A stretch of 12,597 bases of DNA from an uncultured Clostridia bacterium. Its GTDB lineage: Bacteria; Bacillota; Clostridia; Christensenellales; CAG-314. The notes below the pieces were generated by a model. It had not been told where the DNA came from. It searched no databases and saw only the letters and a list, made by a program, of their open reading frames with translations. Below, piece by piece: positions 1-7,054 of the stretch. The DNA lies in contig CAKRAM010000132.1 of NCBI GenBank assembly GCA_934294965.1, positions 1 to 12,597 on the forward strand. Direction: 5' to 3'. Position 1 is the first letter of the stretch. Each line of letters opens with the position of its first letter. Made by a program: the position numbers and the translations under genes.

Positions 1-43
1 AAAAAATCCCCTGCGACAACGTTTGCAACAGGGGATTTTTTTA
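1..43. terminator. Bidirectional Rho-independent terminator hairpin
   Basis: An inverted repeat AAATCCCCTG / CAGGGGATTT encloses a loop of about 15 nt. It is flanked by an A run on the left and a T run on the right, so it can terminate transcription on either strand. On the minus strand it is the first good terminator after valS, about 300 nt past the stop codon. On the plus strand it would end a gene lying outside the window to the left. Confidence 0.8.
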
Positions 44-79
44 TAATTGTATCGTTCGTGAGAATAAGACGACCGTATC

Positions 80-345
80 CTTTGAGATAACTATTTTGAT
101 ATAATCGTTAGATATATTTAAGCTCAAATATTTGTCTCAAAACATCAGACCTTACGATAATATTTTAGTTAGGTATCAGCAGTCAAGACAAGCATATTGG
201 ACTTAAAATATTAGCCTTAAAGATATATACAAGTCAAGTACCAGCCTTTACTACAAATATATTCAAGCAAAACATTGCCGTTGAGATAAACATATTCAAC
301 GCAAATATTTGCTTTGTCATAAGTGCATTTGAGCCGATTGCTAGC
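80..345. repeat. Diverged AT-rich tandem array, units about 30-39 bp, next to the valS stop
   Basis: The sequence can be cut into eight successive units, most of which begin CTT, CGTT or TTT and end AGC or TGC: 80-111, 112-150, 151-180, 181-215, 216-245, 246-278, 279-312 and 313-345. Units share pieces such as TTGAGATAA (82-90 and 281-289), ATATTCAA (259-266 and 292-299) and TTAGC/CAGC ends, but no two are identical. The last unit overlaps the final codons of valS. No convincing gene lies in this 340-base stretch. The phasing is by eye and degenerate; a chance AT-rich pattern is not excluded. Confidence 0.45.
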
Positions 346-2959
346 CTTTAAGTTCGGCGAGGCGAGCATCCAACTGCGCTTTGAGTTCTTGGAATTTTGC
401 CAATTTGGCTTTTTCGTTATCCACAAGATTTTGCGGCGCTTTGGAGATAAATCCGGGGTTGTTCAGTTTGCCTTGCGCGCGAGCAATTTCTCCGACGACG
501 TTTTCGAGTTCCTTGGTAATACGTTCAATTTCCTTTTCGGCATCCACCAAATCGCCGAGAGGCACTTCGCAAGTTGCCGCAGTCCCCACCGCTTTTACAG
601 TCTTTTCGCCCTGCGGAGCCGCTCCGTAAACCACTTCGCTTATGCCGCACAATTTGATGAGGTACATTTCGCACTCTTTTATGCGTTGGTCGTTTGCGGT
701 AACATAAAGTTTGACGCGTTTGGAGGGAGCAACGCCGTATTCCGAGCGCAAATTGCGCACTTTGCCGATAAGCTCTTTCACTTCTTCCACCAGCGCAAAG
801 TCGGCAGGGAATTCCCTATCGGCACTCCACACGGGATAACGTTGCGTCATTATGCTTTCGCCGTGCATGGGCAACTCTTGGTAGATTTTTTCCGTGATGA
901 ACGGCACGAATGGATGCAACAACTTCAAAATTGCATCTAAAACGTAGATGAGAACGGCAAGGGTGTCCAAACGAGCGTTGTCGTCCGAGCCGTACAAAAC
1001 AGGCTTGGTAAGCTCGATGTACCAATCGCAAAATTCGCTCCAAACAAAGTCGAACAACGTTTGGCAGCACAAACCGAGTTCGTACTTTTCCATAAGGTCG
1101 GTAACTTGTTTGATTGTTGCGTTGAGTTTGGTCAAAATCCACTTATCCGCCAACGTCAAGTTTACGCCCTCTGTCATTTGTTCCAGCGGTTTGCCTTCGC
1201 AATTCATCAAAACGAAACGGCTTGCGTTCCAAATTTTGTTCATAAAGTTGCGTGTGCCGTCGATTTTGTCCGAACTGAAACGGAGATCCGAGCCGTTTGC
1301 AACTCCGTTAAGCAAAGCAAAACGCAAGGTGTCCGCGCCGTATTTGTCGATAAATTCCACGGGATCGATTCCGTTGCCCAGCGATTTGCTCATTTTGCGA
1401 CCTTGTTCGTCGCGAACGATGCCGTGCATCAAAACGTGTTTGAACGGAACTTTGCCGGTGTTATACAGCGAGCTGAAAATCATGCGGGCAACCCAGAAGA
1501 AAATGATGTCGTAACCGCAGGAAAGCACGGTTGTGGGGAAAAATGCCTTGAAGTCGTCGCTGTTGTCGTAGTAGCCGAGCGTAGAGAACGGCCAAAGCGC
1601 ACTGCTGAACCAAGTGTCCAAAACGTCCTCGTCTTGGTGAACGCGCTTGCTTCCGCACTTCGGGCAAACGTCAACGTCGGTTTCCGAGCAAATTTCCGCG
1701 CCGCAATCATCGCAGTACCAAACGGGGATGCGATGTCCCCACCACAATTGACGAGAGATGCACCAATCGCGGATGTTTTCCATCCAGTTGAAGTAGGTTT
1801 TTTCAAAACGTTCCGGATGGAATTGAATTTCGCCGTTTTTGACCGCTTGGATTGCAGGCTTGGCAAGGGGAGCCATTTTTACGAACCATTGCTTGCTGAC
1901 AATCGGTTCTACCGTCGTGTGGCAACGGTAGCAACTGCCCACGTTATGCTTGTGCGGCTCGATTTTTTGCAAAATGCCCATTTCTTTTAGGCGAGCGACA
2001 ATTTGCTTGCGACACTCGTACCTATCCAAACCGGCAAATTCTCCTGCGTTTTCGTTCATGGTGCCGTCGTCGTTCATAACCTTGATGACGGGCAAATTGT
2101 GCCTTAGACCGACTTCGAAGTCGTTGGGATCGTGAGCCGGAGTGATTTTTACCACGCCCGTACCAAAGTCCATATCCACGTATTCGTCGGCAATGACGGG
2201 AATTTCCCTATTGACAAACGGCACTACAACCGTTTTGCCGATTAGGTGCGTGTATCTGGGATCGTTGGGGTTCACGGCAACGGCGGTATCGCCCAGCATG
2301 GTTTCCGGACGAGTGGTTGCAAAAGTGACCGTCGTTTTTCCGTCCGGCGTTGTGTAGCCGTAATGCCAAAAGTTGCCGTCTTTTTCTTCGTACTCCACTT
2401 CGGCGTCGGAAAGCGCGGTTTTGCACACGGGACACCAGTTGATGATGCGGTTTCCACGGTAGATAAGCCCGTCGTTGTACATTTTGACGAACACCTTTCT
2501 AACCGCTTTGCTGCACTTATCGTCCATTGTGAACGCCAAACGCGACCAATCGCAACTGCTGCCCAACGTTTTGAGTTGCTCCACGATTGTTCCGCCGTAT
2601 TCTTCCTTCCACTGCCAAGCGCGCTTCAAAAAGCCTTCTCTGCCCAAGTCCCGCTTGTCGATGCCCTGTTTTTTGAGGGCTTCCACAATTTTGACTTCGG
2701 TTGCGATGCTGGCGTGGTCGGTGCCGGGAAGCCACAAGGTGCTGTAGCCCTGCATACGCTTGAAACGAATAAGACTATCTTGAATGGCGTTATCCAAGCC
2801 GTGACCGAGGTGCAGTTTGCCCGTAATGTTGGGTGGCGGCGTTACCATAGAAAAGTACGGTTTGCCCGGTTCGGCTTTGGGCGTAAAATAGCCTTGCTCC
2901 GTCCACCAACGGTACAAATCGTGTTCGAATTGGTTTGGTTGATAGGTTTTATCTAGCAT
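341..2959 (-). CDS. valS: Valine--tRNA ligase (valyl-tRNA synthetase)
   Basis: Cytoplasmic class I aminoacyl-tRNA synthetase that charges tRNA-Val with valine using ATP. The protein is 872 aa, normal for ValS. Visible landmarks: PPPNITGKLHLGHG with the HIGH-type HLGH at residues 50-53; the editing-domain TTRPETMLGDTA near 215-226; a zinc-ribbon-like pair of CxxC motifs (C416/C419 and C432/C435), seen in many Firmicute ValS proteins; GRKMSKSLGN with KMSKS at 522-526; and a charged C-terminal coiled coil from about residue 800 that ends the protein. The ATG at 2959 is chosen because AAGGAGA lies six bases upstream and the protein then begins with the usual family N-terminus (MLDKTYQPNQFEHDLY). 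An in-frame ATG at 3019 would add 20 unrelated residues and lacks such a site. A T-box leader lies upstream on the same strand. The gene is monocistronic here. Confidence 0.97.
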   Translation of the reverse strand: MLDKTYQPNQFEHDLYRWWTEQGYFTPKAEPGKPYFSMVTPPPNITGKLHLGHGLDNAIQDSLIRFKRMQGYSTLWLPGTDHASIATEVKIVEALKKQGIDKRDLGREGFLKRAWQWKEEYGGTIVEQLKTLGSSCDWSRLAFTMDDKCSKAVRKVFVKMYNDGLIYRGNRIINWCPVCKTALSDAEVEYEEKDGNFWHYGYTTPDGKTTVTFATTRPETMLGDTAVAVNPNDPRYTHLIGKTVVVPFVNREIPVIADEYVDMDFGTGVVKITPAHDPNDFEVGLRHNLPVIKVMNDDGTMNENAGEFAGLDRYECRKQIVARLKEMGILQKIEPHKHNVGSCYRCHTTVEPIVSKQWFVKMAPLAKPAIQAVKNGEIQFHPERFEKTYFNWMENIRDWCISRQLWWGHRIPVWYCDDCGAEICSETDVDVCPKCGSKRVHQDEDVLDTWFSSALWPFSTLGYYDNSDDFKAFFPTTVLSCGYDIIFFWVARMIFSSLYNTGKVPFKHVLMHGIVRDEQGRKMSKSLGNGIDPVEFIDKYGADTLRFALLNGVANGSDLRFSSDKIDGTRNFMNKIWNASRFVLMNCEGKPLEQMTEGVNLTLADKWILTKLNATIKQVTDLMEKYELGLCCQTLFDFVWSEFCDWYIELTKPVLYGSDDNARLDTLAVLIYVLDAILKLLHPFVPFITEKIYQELPMHGESIMTQRYPVWSADREFPADFALVEEVKELIGKVRNLRSEYGVAPSKRVKLYVTANDQRIKECEMYLIKLCGISEVVYGAAPQGEKTVKAVGTAATCEVPLGDLVDAEKEIERITKELENVVGEIARAQGKLNNPGFISKAPQNLVDNEKAKLAKFQELKAQLDARLAELKG

Positions 2960-2965
2960 GTTTAT

Positions 2966-2972
2966 TCTCCTT
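2966..2972 (-). promoter_or_regulatory. Ribosome binding site deciding the valS start
   Basis: On the minus strand this reads AAGGAGA, six bases before the ATG at 2959. It favours that start over the in-frame ATG at 3019. Confidence 0.8.
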
Positions 2973-3261
2973 GGCGATTGCGCCGATTGTTTTACGATTG
3001 ATTGATTTTTTTTCAACATTATATATGCAAGTGGCTGTTCCGCTTTGCAAAGGCAACGTCAACTTGGCATATTGCCACACATTTGAGCGGCAACTACGAA
3101 CACAAGACCTGTTAAAGTCGTTTTGAAAGTTGTCGAGTGTTGCCAAAAGTCGGCAATCAAAACCGACAAAGCAAGGGAACAATTTTTTGCATAATTTCCA
3201 AAAACGTCTATCCGATTGTTTTTGGAGTTTACTGCCGAGGCAAATGAACGCCGATAAATAC
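2973..3261 (-). other. Long untranslated leader between the T-box terminator and valS
   Basis: About 290 nt separate the T-box terminator from the valS ribosome binding site, far more than usual for a T-box-controlled gene. I see no convincing gene in it: an open frame running from here into the valS start has no ribosome binding site and no recognisable domain. Small overlapping inverted repeats exist: TTGCC/GGCAA at 3140-3144/3152-3156 and GTCGG/CCGAC at 3149-3153/3163-3167, which exclude each other, and TGGCA-TAT-TGCCA at 3065-3077. A TATAAT at 3023-3018 could be a second promoter. Confidence 0.4.
3018..3023 (-). promoter_or_regulatory. Possible second -10 element for valS
   Basis: A perfect TATAAT on the minus strand lies about 60 bases before the valS ATG. 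No good -35 sits 16-18 bases upstream; TTGCAA is present but 21 bases away. If active, it would give T-box-independent basal expression. Confidence 0.25.
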
Positions 3262-3302
3262 AAAAAAAAGCGCAGTTTGCCCTAATCAAAGGGCGAACTA
3301 CG
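3262..3302 (-). terminator. Regulatory terminator of the valS T-box
   Basis: On the minus strand CGTAGTTCGCCCT pairs with AGGGCAAACTGCG around the loop TTGATT, with one C-A mismatch and one G-U pair. It is followed immediately by TTTTTTTT. The left arm directly follows the T-box motif, as expected for a terminator that competes with the antiterminator. Confidence 0.9.
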
Positions 3303-3521
3303 CGTTCGCGGTACCACCTTTGTTCACTCTTGCGAGCCTCTTTGCGCCTGTTACGGGGCTTCCGTGCAAGGCTAGTTGCGCCTGTCGAAAAGCGTTTCAC
3401 CCTGCCAACTCGGCAAACTACACCGTTGCCGCCCGCATGCGAAATTCTCACCGTAGTTCGCTCTCTGAAATGCAAGCTATTCAAAAGCCTTTTGCCTTCC
3501 GCAACCGAAGTTGCTACGTTT
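3262..3521 (-). ncRNA. T-box riboswitch (tRNA-sensing leader) of valS
   Basis: cis-acting leader RNA that binds uncharged tRNA and lets transcription continue into the synthetase gene. Read on the minus strand, it shows the landmarks in order. The Stem I motif AGAGAG is at 3466-3461. A helix GCGAACTAC (3461-3453) pairs with GTAGTTTGC (3421-3413) and encloses the GGTGAGAA (GNUG-type) motif near 3452. The T-box sequence AAAGGTGGTACCGCG is at 3321-3307. An overlapping terminator hairpin (3302-3290 pairing with 3283-3271) is followed by eight T residues. The antiterminator forms from the T-box sequence itself. The specifier codon could not be placed with confidence: no valine codon sits in an obvious canonical context, and a GTT at 3409-3407 is only a candidate. 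Valine specificity is therefore inferred from the downstream gene. Confidence 0.93.
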
Positions 3522-3527
3522 TATGAT

Positions 3528-3556
3528 ATTTTAGCATTTGAAAGCCGACTTGGCAA
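3528..3556 (-). promoter_or_regulatory. Promoter of the valS T-box leader
   Basis: On the minus strand TTGCCA (3556-3551), a 17-base spacer and TAAAAT (3533-3528), with TGC in front of the -10 (extended -10). Predicted transcription start is near 3521, just before a small GCAAC-TTCG-GTTGC hairpin and the T-box Stem I. Confidence 0.7.
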
Positions 3557-3630
3557 GCAAATAGAAGCAAATTGCAGGCTCGGTTTGCGCAAAGCGTCGA
3601 TTTTTGCAGATTTGAATGCAGCCGAAGCGT

Positions 3631-3650
3631 AACCGTTTGCCGAAACGGTT
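3631..3650. repeat. Perfect inverted repeat in the valS / ABC divergent region
   Basis: AACCGTTT, loop GCCG, AAACGGTT: an 8-bp perfect stem with a 4-nt loop, 28 bases before the TTG start of the lipoprotein gene. It could be a regulator binding site or an RNA hairpin in the 5' leader. No regulator gene is in the window. Confidence 0.5.
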
Positions 3651-3668
3651 CATAGTATGCAATATAGC

Positions 3669-3673
3669 GGAGG
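3669..3673 (+). promoter_or_regulatory. Ribosome binding site deciding a TTG start
   Basis: GGAGG lies five bases before TTG at 3679. This places the start of the lipoprotein gene at a TTG directly in front of its signal peptide rather than at the ATG at 3616, which lacks a site and lies inside the inverted-repeat region. Confidence 0.8.
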
Positions 3674-3678
3674 TTATT

Positions 3679-4677
3679 TTGAAAAAATATGTTTGCATTT
3701 TACTTGCTATGGTGCTAGTTATCGGCACAAGTTTACTTTGCTGTGCGTGCAACAAAAACGACAACGTTATACGTCTTACCGAAGTTACGCACAGTTTGTT
3801 TTACACGCCACAGTACGTTGCGATGAGCCTAGGCTATTTTGAGGACGAAGGACTTACGGTGGAACTATCCAACGGGAGCGGCGCAGACAACGTGATGACG
3901 GCATTGCTGACAAAAGAAGCAGATATGGGACTGATGGGCTGCGAAGCCAACGTTTACGTTTACTTACAGGGCAAAAAGGACTATCCCAAAGTTGTGGGAC
4001 AATTGACCAAGAGAGACGGAAGCTTTTTGCTATCTAGGGAAAAGGACGGTTTTGACTACAAAAACATCAAGGGAAAAACTGTGCTGATGGGACGAAAAGG
4101 CGGCATGCCGGCTATGATTTTGCAATACGTGCTGGAAAAGAACGGACTGGTAGCCGGGAGCGACTATACCGCCGATTACAGTATTCAGTTTGGCGCACTT
4201 GCACCTGCGTTTACCGGCGGAACGGGAGATTTTGTTCCGCTGTTCGAGCCGACGGCAAGCCAAATGGAATTGGAAAACAAAGGGTATATCGTGTCCTCCA
4301 TTGGTATGGACAGCGGCGAAATTCCCTACACCTGCTACACCGCAACCGACGAATTTTTGAAAAACAATAAGGAAAAAACGACGGCGTTTTTGCGCGCGGT
4401 TTGGAGAGGGACGGAATTTGCACTGTCGCACACGCCCGAGGAAGTTGCACAAGCGGTTGCTCTTCACTTTGACGGCACTCCTACGGAACTTCTTGTTAAA
4501 TCCATTGCCAACTACCAGAAATGCGACGTTTGGACAACTACTCCGGTGCTAAATAAGGACGCATACACAAGGCTTTTGGACGTTATGGAAAACGCAGGCG
4601 AACTGCAAAAGCGAGTGGATTACGATATTATTACCGACAACGATTGCGCGTTGGAAGTGGAAAAATCGCTGAAATAG
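3679..4677 (+). CDS. ABC transporter substrate-binding lipoprotein, NitT/TauT (NMT1/SsuA-like) family
   Basis: Extracytoplasmic solute-capturing component of an ABC importer, anchored to the outer face of the membrane. The protein is 332 aa, normal for the family. The start is the TTG at 3679, set by GGAGG five bases upstream; the product then opens with a textbook lipoprotein signal (MKKYVCILLA, a hydrophobic core to about residue 20, then C-C-A-C). Cys24 is the likely lipidated residue, although the -3 position is an unusual Cys. After it come the family features: SLFYTPQYVAMSLGYFEDEG (residues 39-58), a region resembling the GSGADNVMTALLTKEADMGL motif, and the interdomain GKTVLMGRKGGMP. 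Members bind nitrate, sulfonates, taurine, thiamine precursors and others; nothing here identifies the ligand. The ATPase and permease follow on the same strand but only after gaps of 490 and 186 bases. Confidence 0.9.
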   Translation: MKKYVCILLAMVLVIGTSLLCCACNKNDNVIRLTEVTHSLFYTPQYVAMSLGYFEDEGLTVELSNGSGADNVMTALLTKEADMGLMGCEANVYVYLQGKKDYPKVVGQLTKRDGSFLLSREKDGFDYKNIKGKTVLMGRKGGMPAMILQYVLEKNGLVAGSDYTADYSIQFGALAPAFTGGTGDFVPLFEPTASQMELENKGYIVSSIGMDSGEIPYTCYTATDEFLKNNKEKTTAFLRAVWRGTEFALSHTPEEVAQAVALHFDGTPTELLVKSIANYQKCDVWTTTPVLNKDAYTRLLDVMENAGELQKRVDYDIITDNDCALEVEKSLK

Positions 4678-5167
4678 TGAAGCCGAAAAGACAAATAAAC
4701 GACAATTTTGCCCAAAATACAATACTATGTGTGGCATATTAGTTGACAATAGTACGATTTTTGACACTATTTGCCCACATTTTAAGCATTTTTGCCGTTT
4801 TGTAATTTTAAGCAATAATGCAACAAACTGCTTTGAGCAACTCGGTTTGAGAAGGGAACAAGCGGCAACGAGCGATAAAAACGACAAGCCTACATAATAT
4901 CAAAATATAATGTAGACGCAAAATACTAATTTGCAACACACACCACCATAAAACAACAAGCAAGGCCTTGCATACAACAAGTTCAAAGTCTTTCCGGATA
5001 TATCACAAAAACCGACAAAAAGACACCGGCACCACTTGCACAAAATAACAAGCAAAGCAATTTTATATGAATATCTTGCACCGCTTTTGACAAGTTGCAA
5101 AACGATTTGCAAATTTACCAGGCACTTCAAAGCCGCAACGATGAATTTCAATTTGGAGAACAAGCCC
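4678..5167. other. 490-bp gap inside the ABC transporter locus; no gene recognised
   Basis: No ORF with a ribosome binding site and recognisable product was found. A 56-codon frame from ATG 4727 has no ribosome binding site. The region holds an AT-rich hairpin at 4890-4915, two TTGACA boxes 18 bases apart (4743-4748 and 4761-4766), and a third TTGACA at 5087-5092 that could serve the ATPase gene, although its -10 (CAAATT at 5110-5115, 17-base spacer) is poor. No convincing terminator follows the lipoprotein gene. Confidence 0.5.
4890..4915. repeat. AT-rich inverted repeat containing a TATAAT
   Basis: CTACATAATAT (4890-4900), loop CAAA, ATATAATGTAG (4905-4915): ten of eleven positions pair. 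The right arm contains a perfect TATAAT at 4906-4911, but no good -35 is seen at the expected distance. There is no T run, so it is not a typical terminator. Confidence 0.5.
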
Positions 5168-5926
5168 GTGAGCATACTTACACTAGACAACGTAAAAAAA
5201 GTGTTTTACTCCAACTCGGCAGAAACGGTTGCAGTGGACAAATTGAGTTTTGACGTTTGCGACGGAGAATTTGTTGCGCTTATAGGTCCGTCGGGTTGCG
5301 GAAAGACCACAATCCTTTCCCTGATATACGGATTGATTGAGCCGACCGACGGAAAAGTGATACGCAACTTTGATGGCGACACAGGCTACATGCTGCAACG
5401 CGACCACCTGTTCCCTTGGAGGACGATACGCAAAAACGTGCTGCTGGGGTTGGAAATTAAAAAGCGACTTACCGACGAGAACGTTAATCACGCAGACGAT
5501 TTGCTGAAAAAATACGGGTTGTGGCAATTCAGGGACCACTACCCCGAGCAACTTTCCGGAGGAATGCGACAACGTGCCGCTCTTATACGCACGCTTGCGT
5601 TCTCTCCCAAGTTGCTGCTTTTGGACGAACCGTTTTCGGCGTTGGACTTTCAAACACGACTTTCGGTTTGCGACGACGTTTACAAGATTATTCGCGAAGA
5701 AAACAAAACCGCACTGCTTGTTACCCACGATATTTCCGAGGCAATTTCGCTTGCCGACAAAATTGTCGTTTTGACGGCGCGCCCTGCAAAAACGCTGGCA
5801 ATTTGTGCCACCGATATGCAGGATATTTGTTCGCCGCTTTCTAGGCGAGAATCGCCGAAATTTGCTCCGCAATTTGAAAAATTGCACAAATTGTTGAAGC
5901 AGGCAACCAGCGACAGGGACGGCTGA
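5168..5926 (+). CDS. ABC transporter ATP-binding protein, SsuB/TauB-like
   Basis: Cytoplasmic ATPase subunit that powers the importer formed with the neighbouring lipoprotein and permease. With the GTG start at 5168 it is 252 aa, the usual size. All catalytic motifs are present: Walker A GPSGCGKT (40-47), Q-loop Gln77 in YMLQRDHLFPWR, signature LSGGMRQRAAL (129-139), Walker B LLLLDEP (149-155), D-loop SALD, and H-loop His187 in LLVTHDISEA. LFPWRT after the Q-loop is typical of the nitrate/sulfonate/taurine ATPases. The GTG is preferred because GGAGAA (5155-5160) lies seven bases upstream. An in-frame ATG at 5141 would add nine residues but has no such site. The lipoprotein gene ends 490 bases upstream; the permease starts 186 bases downstream. 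Confidence 0.93.
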   Translation: MSILTLDNVKKVFYSNSAETVAVDKLSFDVCDGEFVALIGPSGCGKTTILSLIYGLIEPTDGKVIRNFDGDTGYMLQRDHLFPWRTIRKNVLLGLEIKKRLTDENVNHADDLLKKYGLWQFRDHYPEQLSGGMRQRAALIRTLAFSPKLLLLDEPFSALDFQTRLSVCDDVYKIIREENKTALLVTHDISEAISLADKIVVLTARPAKTLAICATDMQDICSPLSRRESPKFAPQFEKLHKLLKQATSDRDG

Positions 5927-5932
5927 TACAGT

Positions 5933-5986
5933 GCAAAATCGACAATGCAGCACGAGCAACGAATTTTTGTCGATTTTGCCGTTTTT
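5933..5986 (+). terminator. Terminator-like hairpin between ATPase and permease genes
   Basis: GCAAAATCGACAA (5933-5945) and TTGTCGATTTTGC (5967-5979) form a perfect 13-bp stem with a 21-nt loop, followed by C and GTTTTT. It begins seven bases after the ATPase stop codon. Stem strength and position suggest a terminator or attenuator; the T run is short, so an mRNA-stabilising or processing role is also possible. Confidence 0.6.
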
Positions 5987-6005
5987 ACAATCGACACGAC
6001 CGATT

Positions 6006-6035
6006 TTGACATAATCAATCACAAATAGATAGAAT
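6006..6035 (+). promoter_or_regulatory. Promoter of the permease gene
   Basis: Perfect -35 TTGACA (6006-6011), 18-base spacer, -10 TAGAAT (6030-6035, five of six matches). Predicted start near 6042, about 70 bases before the permease ATG. It lies just after the terminator-like hairpin, so the permease may be its own transcription unit. Confidence 0.6.
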
Positions 6036-6112
6036 CTCCTTGCGAAAATATTTGTCTACTACGTTGTACAAGGCATCTTGCCAACACTTACGAAACACAA
6101 ACGGGTGAAACA

Positions 6113-6913
6113 ATGAACTACTTTTCGGAAAATCACAAACGATACGTACACGGGCAAAGACGGCGCAAATTTTGCGTGATTGCGGCAGGCGTCGGCACTC
6201 TTGTGTTTTTGCTGACACTGTGGGAAATTGCCGCCCGAGCCGAATGGATAGACAGTTTTATTACGTCCTGCCCAAGCAGAATTGCCAAAACTTTTGTTGA
6301 GTTGTGCGCCGACGGCACGATTTTTTACCACGCGTTTGTTTCTACTTACGAAACGTTGGCAGGCTTTGCGCTGGGCACGATTTTGGGGTACCTGGTTGCC
6401 GTTTTGCTTTGGTGGAACGAATTTATTCAAAGCGTGTTTGAGCCGTTTTTGGTTGTTTTGAACAGTTTGCCGAAAATCGCGCTGGGACCGATTATTATAA
6501 TTTGGGCAGGGACTGGCAAAGCATCCATAGTCACCATGGCAGTGCTGATTTCGGTTGTAATAACAACGCTGAATATGCTGGGCGGCTTTGTGGGAACGGA
6601 CAAAGACACACTGCTGCTACTAAAATCGCTGGGCGCAAGTCGGCTGCAAACATTCGTGAAATTGGTTGCACCTAGCAACGTTCCGACGTTGATGTCCACA
6701 CTGAAAATAAACGTCGGTATGGCGTGGATCGGCTCGATTATGGGAGAATATTTGGTTTCCAAGGAGGGACTTGGGTATTTGCTCGTTTACGGAAGCCAAG
6801 TGTTCAGGCTGGATTTAGTGATGACTTGTACCATCGTTTTGTGCGCGCTTGCCGGACTGATGTACGGTGCAGTTGCACTTTTAGAAAAGACCATAAACAA
6901 ACGATTTGAATAA
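6113..6913 (+). CDS. ABC transporter permease, SsuC/TauC-like
   Basis: Integral membrane subunit forming the translocation channel of the importer; it pairs with the upstream ATPase. It is 266 aa, the normal length. Hydrophobic segments lie near residues 21-41, 79-100, 108-131, 137-158, 196-212 and 235-258, about six in all. The cytoplasmic coupling loop shows the EAA-type motif LLLKSLGASRLQTFVKLVAP (168-187), which docks onto the ATPase, and MGEYLVSKEGLGYLL (210-224) matches the conserved stretch after it in this family. GGGTGA lies four bases before the ATG, a weak ribosome binding site. The upstream promoter and hairpin suggest expression partly independent of the ATPase gene. A strong terminator follows. 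Confidence 0.92.
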   Translation: MNYFSENHKRYVHGQRRRKFCVIAAGVGTLVFLLTLWEIAARAEWIDSFITSCPSRIAKTFVELCADGTIFYHAFVSTYETLAGFALGTILGYLVAVLLWWNEFIQSVFEPFLVVLNSLPKIALGPIIIIWAGTGKASIVTMAVLISVVITTLNMLGGFVGTDKDTLLLLKSLGASRLQTFVKLVAPSNVPTLMSTLKINVGMAWIGSIMGEYLVSKEGLGYLLVYGSQVFRLDLVMTCTIVLCALAGLMYGAVALLEKTINKRFE

Positions 6914-6932
6914 AACAGGGATAAGTTTGCGC

Positions 6933-6970
6933 AAAATGCACCGATAGCAACCCGCTTTTGGTGCATTTTT
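6933..6970 (+). terminator. Rho-independent terminator after the permease gene
   Basis: AAAATGCACC (6933-6942) pairs with GGTGCATTTT (6960-6969), with further T residues, 19 bases after the permease stop. The A run on the left means it could also act on the minus strand. Confidence 0.85.
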
Positions 6971-7054
6971 CCGTTTAGCAGGCATTTTTTGCGACTTTGA
7001 TGCGCAAACCTTGGACAAATTGCAAGTTTGAATTACATCGAAAGCAAAATAATA
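6971..7054. other. Short spacer before the 26-bp array
   Basis: No gene seen. A weak inverted repeat TTTGCG (6988-6993) / CGCAAA (7003-7008) has no T run on either strand. The sequence becomes AT-rich from about 7040. Confidence 0.4.

Noticed and set aside
1061..1990. Long plus-strand ORF opposite valS
   Set aside because: Antisense shadow of a strongly conserved gene; no ribosome binding site and no domain-like sequence.
2949..3263. Minus-strand ORF between the T-box terminator and valS
   Set aside because: It starts at a TTG next to the terminator T run without a ribosome binding site, overlaps the valS start out of frame, and has no family-like features.
4743..4771. TTGACA boxes at 4743 and 4761 as promoters
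   Set aside because: No acceptable -10 hexamer lies 16-18 bases downstream of either.
4727..4897. 56-codon ORF in the gap between lipoprotein and ATPase genes
   Set aside because: No ribosome binding site, no recognisable motif, and it overlaps the AT-rich hairpin; probably a chance frame.
5183..6022. Long minus-strand ORF opposite the ATPase gene
   Set aside because: Antisense shadow of the ATPase, which has every catalytic motif on the plus strand.
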